A stretch of 64,000 nt of DNA, taken from NCBI GenBank assembly GCA_022813625.1, contig JAKLMB010000002.1, positions 1,178,001 to 1,242,000 of the forward strand. The letters are read 5' to 3'. Shown here piece by piece: positions 57,416-64,000 of the stretch (position 1 is the stretch's first letter; each line of letters begins with the position of its first letter). Origin of the DNA: Aaosphaeria pasadenensis. Lineage: Eukaryota; Ascomycota; Dothideomycetes; Pleosporales. The notes beneath the pieces were generated by a model that had not been told where the DNA came from, searched no databases, and was given only the letters and a program-made list of their open reading frames with translations. A program made the translations under genes and the position numbers.

Positions 57416-59932
57416 ATGCGCATTCTAAACTTCTGGCACCTGCTCTCGGCAGCAGCGCTGGCATCGGCAGCTCATCTCCCTCCTCGAAACTACAACACCC
57501 ACGATTATTACGCTATCCATCTGTCTCCGTCGACGTCCCCATCCGAGTTAGCCGCCCATCTCGGTCTTACTTACGATGGCCCCCTCGGGTCCCTTGTCGA
57601 CCACCACCTATTCAAAGCACCAAAACATGCAAATGACATCGTTGACGATGCAAGACAAGAACTCAAGAGAAGGAGGCGGAAGCGGGAAGCCGGTCCAGAG
57701 CCGCATACCTTGGACAGCATACAGTTCACACAAAAACAAAAGATAAAGCCCCGGCATGTGAAACGCAGTGTGATCCCAAAAGATCCCCAAGGAGTGGCTT
57801 CACCAAAGGCTGCCATACAATTGCAGAGGCAGATCGCTAACACTCTCGAGATCAAAGACCCAATCTTTGAGGAGCAATGGCACATTTTCAACGTCAAAGA
57901 TACCGGGAATGATCTCAACGTCACTGATGTTTGGCTCTCGGGAATCACCGGCAAAGGAGCCACGGCCTGCATTGTAGATGATGGTCTGGATTTCGAAAGC
58001 GAAGACTTGAAAGACAATTTCTATGCTCAAGGCTCTTACGATTTCAACGATCATACCGATCTTCCGAGACCAAAACTTTCCGACGACCGCCACGGCACGA
58101 GGTGTGCAGGAGAAGTTGCTGCCGGAAGGAACAACGCATGTGGTGTGGGCATAGCCTATGATGCCAAAATCTCAGGCGTTCGCATTCTCTCCGGAGACAT
58201 CACCGATGCAGACGAGGCATTGGCCATCAACTACGATCTACAAAACAATGACATTTACTCTTGCTCCTGGGGTCCGCCTGACGATGGCAAGACCATGCAA
58301 AAACCAGGCATTCTCATTGAGAAGGCCATGGTCACTGCTGTCCAAAAGGGTAGAGGGGGAAAGGGCTCGATCTACGTCTTCGCCGCGGGCAACGGTGCTG
58401 CAGCCGACGACAACTGTAACTTTGATGGCTACACAAACAGCATTTACAGCATTACAGTTGGCGCGATCGACAAGAATAACGTCCACCCCTACTACTCGGA
58501 AGCTTGTTCCGCTCAACTCGTTGTAACGTACAGCAGTGGCGGCGGCGATGCCATTCATACCACAGATGTCGGCGCGAACACATGCACTAGCCAACATGGG
58601 GGCACATCAGCTGCTGGACCCATTGCTGTCGGTACATATGCACTTGTGTTGTCGGCTCGCCCTGAGTTGACCTGGCGCGACATGCAATGGCTCACTGTCA
58701 TGACTGCGGTTCCGTTCGACCAGCCTAGCGATTGGAACAAGACTTCTCTTGGGAAAATGTTTAGTCACCAGTTCGGATACGGAAAGCTGGATGCATATGC
58801 CATTGTCGAAGCAGCAAAGACTTGGGAGCTGGTCAAGCCGCAAGCCTGGTTCTACTCTCCCTGGATGCATGTCAAGAAGCCAATTCCCCAAGGCGATCAG
58901 GGTCTTGCAAGTGTCTTCGAAGTAACGGAGGAGATGCTGAAGAAGGCTAACTTTGAGCGTGTGGAGCATATTACCTTGACTATGAACATTCAGCACCAAC
59001 GCCGTGGCGATCTCAGTGTCGACTTAATCAGTCCCGATGGCTACGTGAGCCACTTGTCTACAGCTCGTCGTGACGATGAAGCTGCTATTGGATATGAAGA
59101 CTGGACATTCATGAGCGTTGCTCATTGGGGCGAGAAAGGCATTGGCAAGTGGACAGTCGTTGTCAAGGATGTCAAGGTCAATGACAAGACGGGAAGCTTT
59201 ACCGATTGGAAGCTTCGCCTGTGGGGAGAAAGCATTGATGCCGAGAAGGCAAAACTCCGCCCACTTCCTGATGAGCACGACGATGATGATCACGATGTCG
59301 TGGACAACCATCCAGCTCACACCACTTCTGTTGTTGTACCTACTGCCACAGGAGCTCCAGGAGAAAAGCCATCCGACCACCCAGACCGCCCTGTGAACCA
59401 GAAGCCCTCTGCCGCAACCTCATCCGTTTCGACTACGCCAGCTTCGCCTACTGCTGATGCCTCTGCCACTGCCTCGAGCGCCCCCGAGAATTTCTTACCA
59501 TCTCCATTCCCCACTTTTGGTGTGTCGAAGCGCACCCAAATTTGGATCTATGGTGCTCTGGGACTAATTTTGATCTTCTGTGGCAGTCTAGCAGTTTATC
59601 TCTACCTTGCCCGCAGGAAGCGACTACAATCCACCCGTGACAACTACGAATTCGAAATGCTTGACGATGCAGAGGACGATGAAGGCGGTGCAAGGACAGG
59701 TATGCTTAGCAACGCAGCGGGCGGAAAGAAGGGCAAGAGGGCAAGGAGAGGAGGAGAGCTCTATGATGCTTTTGCCGGAGAGAGCGATGAAGACTTGCTG
59801 AGTGACAGCGGCGATGAGGGCCCATACAGGGATCGCGAGGAGCGAGATTATAACGAAAAGGCTGGTATCAATGAAGACAGTGATACTGGAGGCAGCAGCT
59901 CGAGCGCAAGCTCGGCGGGGAAGAGACAATAG
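57416..59932 (+). CDS. kex2: Kexin, Golgi proprotein convertase Kex2
   Basis: Calcium-dependent subtilisin-type endoprotease of the late Golgi that cleaves secreted precursors after Lys-Arg or Arg-Arg. One exon, 838 residues. Signal peptide (about 1-19), propeptide with basic sites including RHVKRS (about residue 117) for autoprocessing, catalytic domain with Asp188 (IVDDGLD), His226 (DDRHGTRCAG), oxyanion Asn326 (AAGNGAA) and Ser398 (HGGTSAAGP), then the P domain (ITLTMNIQHQRRGDLSVDLISP), a Ser/Thr-rich stalk, one membrane span (WIYGALGLILIFCGSLAVYLYL, about 709-730) and an acidic cytosolic tail. The tail has YEFEML and ELYDAFAG, possible Tyr-based Golgi-retention signals. All catalytic residues are intact. 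The short ATG context CAGCATGCGC directly precedes the signal peptide. Confidence 0.96.
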   Translation: MRILNFWHLLSAAALASAAHLPPRNYNTHDYYAIHLSPSTSPSELAAHLGLTYDGPLGSLVDHHLFKAPKHANDIVDDARQELKRRRRKREAGPEPHTLDSIQFTQKQKIKPRHVKRSVIPKDPQGVASPKAAIQLQRQIANTLEIKDPIFEEQWHIFNVKDTGNDLNVTDVWLSGITGKGATACIVDDGLDFESEDLKDNFYAQGSYDFNDHTDLPRPKLSDDRHGTRCAGEVAAGRNNACGVGIAYDAKISGVRILSGDITDADEALAINYDLQNNDIYSCSWGPPDDGKTMQKPGILIEKAMVTAVQKGRGGKGSIYVFAAGNGAAADDNCNFDGYTNSIYSITVGAIDKNNVHPYYSEACSAQLVVTYSSGGGDAIHTTDVGANTCTSQHGGTSAAGPIAVGTYALVLSARPELTWRDMQWLTVMTAVPFDQPSDWNKTSLGKMFSHQFGYGKLDAYAIVEAAKTWELVKPQAWFYSPWMHVKKPIPQGDQGLASVFEVTEEMLKKANFERVEHITLTMNIQHQRRGDLSVDLISPDGYVSHLSTARRDDEAAIGYEDWTFMSVAHWGEKGIGKWTVVVKDVKVNDKTGSFTDWKLRLWGESIDAEKAKLRPLPDEHDDDDHDVVDNHPAHTTSVVVPTATGAPGEKPSDHPDRPVNQKPSAATSSVSTTPASPTADASATASSAPENFLPSPFPTFGVSKRTQIWIYGALGLILIFCGSLAVYLYLARRKRLQSTRDNYEFEMLDDAEDDEGGARTGMLSNAAGGKKGKRARRGGELYDAFAGESDEDLLSDSGDEGPYRDREERDYNEKAGINEDSDTGGSSSSASSAGKRQ

Positions 59933-60264
59933 AAACTCTGCGTGTGATGCTATAGCTCGCACTGGCTTGTATCTACCATTTGAAGGCGTTGAATTGGGTT
60001 TTACTTCTGAGTTTTATAAGCATTGACGGTGCCCATCCAAAATTTAAAGGAATATTTTAGTCCCGTGAACACTTGTATATTGCATTATTGTGAATCGTAT
60101 TGAAACGTTCTTGACTAGCGGTGGCGCAGAGAGCTTAAGGCCGAGTCCGTAACTAATTATCGATAAGGCGGCTTTCCCCAAAAAAAAGTTTAACAATCTT
60201 TGTATCACGAAAATCCTCCAGCTCCGCTCCCCAACCCTCCCGACCTTCCACAACTCACACAACA
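59933..60264. other. Short spacer kex2 / rcl1
   Basis: 332 bp holding the kex2 3' end and the rcl1 promoter; nothing else seen. Confidence 0.6.
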
Positions 60265-61482
60265 ATGACCGATTCCACAACAAGGCAGCAACTGCTGCGA
60301 TTCGAAGGCCACCGCCATCTCACCACGCGCCTGATCCTCTCCACGCTCACCGGCCGCCCAATCCGCATATCGCAAATCCGATCTTCATCCACCACAACGC
60401 CCGGTCTCCAACCGCACGAAGTCTCCTTCCTCCGCCTCCTCGACTCCGTAACCAATGGCTCTCAAATCGAGTTCTCAATGACCGGAACCACACTCGTGTA
60501 CCGACCGGGCCTCATCACGGGGTCCGCAGAAGGCCTCGGCGCAGCAGGCGGCGTGATCCGGCACGAGATCCACAAGGAGTGCGCCGGCCGCGGCGTGAGT
60601 TGGTGGTTGATCCCGCTGTGCCTGCTCGCGCCGTTCAGCAAGTCGAAAATGAACGTCATCTTCCACGGCGAGGGGTGCGTGACGGGCGCGACGCCCAGCG
60701 GCGACGTCAGCGTGGATACAGTGCGCACGGCCCTGCTCCCGCTGTACAAGAACTTCGGGATCGACAGGGACATCGAGTTGAGGATTTTGAAGAGGAGTTG
60801 TGCGCCTGGGTCTGGGAAGAGCGCGGGAGGAGAGGTGCAGCTGGTGTTTAATCACCAGGTTAGGTTGCCTAAGACGCTGCATCTGCTTAATCCTGGAAGG
60901 GTGAAGAGGATTAGGGGTGTGGCGTATGCGGTGGGTGTCAGCGGAGGAAATAATGCTAGGATGATTGAGGCGGCGAGGGGGGTGTTGAATAAGTTTGTGC
61001 CGGATACGTATGTCTTTTCGGATGTGTCGAGCGCGCCGTTGATGCCATCGTATGAGAAGGGCGCACCCGCTGGGGCTAAGAAGAAGGGTGCCGTGGGGTT
61101 TGGATTGTCCCTTGTGGCAGAGAGCTCGACGAATTGCTTCTACTCCGCCGACATGGCTAGTCCACCCAGTGGTGGTGTGCCTCCCGAAGAGATTGGAAAA
61201 CAGGCAGCTCTCCAATTGTTGGAGGTCATTGAGAAGGGAGGTTGCGCGGAACCGATCAGCGCGGAGACCATGCTTGTATTAATGGCCATGGGAAGCGAAG
61301 ATGTCGGTAGATTGGGCATGGGACGGGATGTGATCGCAAATGAAGAGGTCATCCAGCTCGGAAGGGACCTCAGGGAGTTCGGTGGAGCCGGTTGGGGACT
61401 GGTAGACATTGAAGAGAAAGGAATCGTCAAAGTCAGTGTAGTGGGCAGAGGTGTGGGCAACGTCGGACGAAAGATGGCATAG
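60265..61482 (+). CDS. rcl1: Rcl1, RNA 3'-phosphate cyclase-like ribosome biogenesis factor
   Basis: Intronless, 405 residues, the usual length for Rcl1. Rcl1 belongs to the RNA 3'-terminal phosphate cyclase fold but lacks cyclase activity. It works with the GTPase Bms1 in the nucleolar small-subunit processome during early pre-18S cleavage. Family blocks visible are LLRFEGHRHLTTRLILSTLTGRPI at the start, HEVSFLRLLDSVTNGS, GEVQLVFNHQVR, IRGVAYAVGVSGGNNARM and a C-terminal segment GIVKVSVVGRGVGNVGRKMA. A Ser/Thr-rich stretch near residue 42 is a fungal insertion. The gene is C/G-rich in its first half, like other highly expressed genes here. It lies 0.3 kb downstream of kex2 on the same strand. 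Confidence 0.94.
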   Translation: MTDSTTRQQLLRFEGHRHLTTRLILSTLTGRPIRISQIRSSSTTTPGLQPHEVSFLRLLDSVTNGSQIEFSMTGTTLVYRPGLITGSAEGLGAAGGVIRHEIHKECAGRGVSWWLIPLCLLAPFSKSKMNVIFHGEGCVTGATPSGDVSVDTVRTALLPLYKNFGIDRDIELRILKRSCAPGSGKSAGGEVQLVFNHQVRLPKTLHLLNPGRVKRIRGVAYAVGVSGGNNARMIEAARGVLNKFVPDTYVFSDVSSAPLMPSYEKGAPAGAKKKGAVGFGLSLVAESSTNCFYSADMASPPSGGVPPEEIGKQAALQLLEVIEKGGCAEPISAETMLVLMAMGSEDVGRLGMGRDVIANEEVIQLGRDLREFGGAGWGLVDIEEKGIVKVSVVGRGVGNVGRKMA

Positions 61483-61916
61483 TTTGGATAAGAGTAGCAA
61501 CGGAAGGCATCAACGGTGTTTTAAGACGGAAAGGAAAAGTATTTACACAGATTTGATACCCAATCTTAGAGCAAGAATTCGATCATATGGAACGGCTCGA
61601 AGAGTGGATCTGCGCTGGACTTGTGAAAGTTATGGAAATATGTTTCTTCAACATACTTCCAGATCATCTATAAAGCTCTACTATACCAAATATAATCGTG
61701 ATATGTAATATGTCTTGTTTGAATTGACCAAATTCCATCACGTGGGTCGGCGATCGGAGGACACGCGGTGGCGGACGACCGCGCCAACGCGTTCGCAACA
61801 TGGTCGGCAGGGTACAAATGCTAGCACAAACCACCAACCATTGTGATCGATCTGGGCCAATTGGCCCTTGAAAGGGCCGCAATAACACCTACGGAAGCAG
61901 CCAACGTCAATTCGTC
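61483..61916. other. Spacer rcl1 / rtc4
   Basis: 434 bp with no gene seen; contains the rcl1 3' end and the rtc4 promoter. Confidence 0.6.
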
Positions 61917-63639
61917 ATGCCGCAGCTTCGTCGAGGAGCGCCCAGGCTCTTAAGCCAGGTCAACAACAAGCCCCACGCGACCACCAGCGACTACCACGAT
62001 GGAGAGGCCCCAGTAGCCATGACGTCTACGGTCAAAACACCAAAGCGCCTTTCTGACGAAGAGATCAACGCAGATCCGATATCGTCAAGCGACGAAGATG
62101 CGACGCCAGCATTCCTCCAAACGCGGAAACCGTCTCCATCACCAATCCCCAAGCCGGCACCGCCGGCCAAGTCCTCAAAGCCACCGCGAGCTTTCAATGC
62201 CGATCAGATACAGACGAAAAAAGGGCGGACAAAAAGAAACGCTCCGTTGAAGGTCCCGCCGAGAGGTGCGCACAAGAAATCTAGCGCAGAGACACTTAAA
62301 GGTGGGGTAGAGGGGGAGAATGAGAGTGAAGACTCGAGCTCTCAAATTTCTGTGAGCAAGAGGAAGGCGTACGATGACGAAAGGGACAATCCGTTCAAGG
62401 GCATGGAGTTCGAGGTCAAGAAGGCGCGACTTCCTCAAAGGTCATATACAAAAAATATACATAATCCGGGACCAACTGCGCAAAAGACATACGGAGGTAG
62501 CGCGAAGAAGACGTACGGGAAATCGGCGGCTTCTACAGGTCAGACTTGCCTTGATGTACTCGTGGCTCAAGGTTATATCTTGCTAAATTGGTTTAGGTTC
62601 ACGGTATGAAGACTCGATGAAACACATGGCGGGAATCACGAAAGCATTAAGGCAGAATGAAAAGGGGGACGATGTTTCTGACATCTCTGACTTTTCCATG
62701 GAAGATAATGTACCTCCTGCTTCTGCCCGGGGTGTGAAGGGGGCGAAAGACAAAGATAAAGAGAACAAAACGCCACCTCCGAAAGAGGTACCTATCAACT
62801 TGCTGGCTCATATCGGTGGCCCACTTGAAGCTCCTGCCTCTCCAAGTTTCCTGGAGTCAGACCCGGAGGAAGACGAGCCAAGTCATTCGGACAACAATTC
62901 TACATTTGCTGCGAAGCGGGGCGCCGCAACGCGCATCCGGACAGGGCAATCCTCGGAGGAACTTAGAAACATTGAGCAATACTTACAAGATGCTCCGCAA
63001 ATGAAATCAGACGATAGATGTCCGCTTTGTGACAAGCCCGTGGAGCAAGAGCATTACTGGAAATTCTTCAAGGGGAAGCAGATGAGTGTCCGACATCAAC
63101 AGATGTTCTGCCACGAACACAAGTTAAGAGAAGCACAAGCAACGTACAAGGACAATGGCTATCCATCAATAGACTGGGCAGCATTACCAGCAAGGATAAA
63201 ACAATACCGGCACAAGTTACTTGCAATACTGCGCGACGAACAACCCAGCGTGTTCCGCGATCAGCACGCAGAAAGGGTTGCCGCGGGAGAAGATCGTTCA
63301 GTGCGCACACTCATACAGAAAGACGTAACAGTCGGGTCACCGACAGGGTACTATGGCTCTCGGGGCCTGAGAGCAATGATGGAGACCATCTCAACGCACT
63401 TAGCGGATGAGCTAAGAGAACAAAATGAAGTCGATAGGGTGGTCAGTTTTGGCGGGTTTGCAACATTCATATTGAAAGTGTTGGTGCCCGAGGTAACGAC
63501 TTGGTTGGTAATGGATGACCTTGAATGCAGCAAGGATGCCGCGAGAGAATGCATAAAGGAGTCAGCCAACTTAGGTCTCATTGTGCACGAAGAGGTCGAG
63601 GACGAGGTTTCATTCATGGAGGAAGATGACAGCGACTGA
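61917..63639 (+). CDS. rtc4: Rtc4-like protein
   Basis: Exons 61917..62538 and 62597..63639 join in phase to 554 residues across a 58-nt intron with a non-consensus GTCAGA donor and a GCTAAA...TTTAG acceptor side. The N-terminal 270 residues are charged and disordered, with several basic clusters (KKGRTKRN, SKRKAYDDE). The C-terminal half matches fungal Rtc4-like proteins: a zinc-like RCPLCDKPVEQEHYWKFF...FCHEHK pair, GYPSIDWAALPARI, then the RTC4 domain (SPTGYYGSRGLRAMMETI ... VLVPEVTTWLVMDDL). In yeast RTC4 was named from a telomere-capping screen; its molecular function is unknown, and in filamentous fungi the domain is often found in nuclear proteins. Ends in an acidic tail (MEEDDSD). Confidence 0.8.
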
Positions 63640-64000
63640 TATTGTCGTCCCAACCCTCCTTTTCTTTTCTAGTGCTTGTTGGTCTTTTGGAGATCAGCAT
63701 TTTATACCCGACTTTTCTGCTTTATGTCCTTCGTAGGTTCGCAGCCATTGTACCTGTATTAAGTACCATGTTTGGGAGGAGCATCAGCATACGAAATGCG
63801 TATCTGTTTGCATAGCTAGTTAGATTCAAACTACTGTGGTGACCAGGGTCATTCACATCTCTTAAGTGCTTCCATGACGATGACGCCATCTACAAACACT
63901 CTCTATTCGTCGCTAATATTAGGCATTTTGCCTTGCATACGTCCCGTCTCATCTCACATCTTCATCACAACCTCCCAGCCCAGTCCTTGAGTATATATAC
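63640..64000. other. Right-edge downstream sequence
   Basis: 361 bp beyond rtc4: its 3' untranslated region and pyrimidine-rich sequence that may be the upstream region of a gene outside the window. No coding frame supported. Confidence 0.5.

Noticed and set aside
60475..61215. 246-codon minus-strand frame
   Set aside because: Antisense of rcl1, which is unmistakable on the plus strand.

Overview
The window is nuclear DNA of a filamentous ascomycete (Pezizomycotina, possibly a dothideomycete; the class is a guess). Genes are split by short introns of about 45-90 nt with GTAAGT-like donors and CTNAC-like branch sites. Products are typically fungal: kexin, Bub2, Rtc4, a myosin I with an SH3/acidic tail, and a GPI-anchored Cys-rich protein. 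I see no tRNA, rRNA, CRISPR, rDNA or recognisable transposon open reading frame. Coordinates below were assembled by joining reading frames at splice signals and checking phase.

Layout. 1-2.65 kb: no gene seen. 2.66-3.29 kb (-): small GPI-anchored secreted protein. 4.0-8.2 kb (+): Mph1/FANCM helicase. 10.3-12.3 kb (+): Ero1 oxidoreductin, ending in RDEL. 13.5-14.2 kb (+): DsbA-like thioredoxin-fold protein. 15.1-20.6 kb (-): Sin3 corepressor. 21.6-24.7 kb (-): GH3 beta-glucosidase with PA14 insert. 26.7-30.8 kb (-): class I myosin. 31.5-34.3 kb (-): Polo kinase, divergent from an OPA3-like gene at 34.8-35.7 kb (+). 36.2-36.7 kb (+): small hypothetical protein. 36.7-42.1 kb: gene-poor island with degenerate repeats. 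42.1-43.6 kb (-): Erv46. 44.2-46.9 kb (-): SulP sulfate permease. 48.9-50.1 kb (+): Bub2. 50.8-56.0 kb (-): large PhoD-like phosphatase, divergent from kexin (Kex2) at 57.4-59.9 kb (+), followed by Rcl1 and Rtc4 on the same strand.

Functionally these are mostly housekeeping genes. Ero1, Erv46 and Kex2 act at successive stages of the secretory pathway. Polo kinase and Bub2 belong to the same mitotic-exit/septation circuit, and myosin I drives actin-based endocytosis. There is no biosynthetic gene cluster.

The main oddities are these. (i) The 36.7-42.1 kb island carries a TATA box and pyrimidine tract reading leftward, a 124-bp duplication whose two copies keep a related reading frame, recurring short words, and a perfect 15-bp inverted repeat. 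(ii) The PhoD-like gene has an in-frame TGA followed by an open tail in the same frame. (iii) The myosin I start codon appears to stand alone as a 3-nt first coding exon. (iv) Sin3 has a promoter-like long intron that could drive a short isoform.
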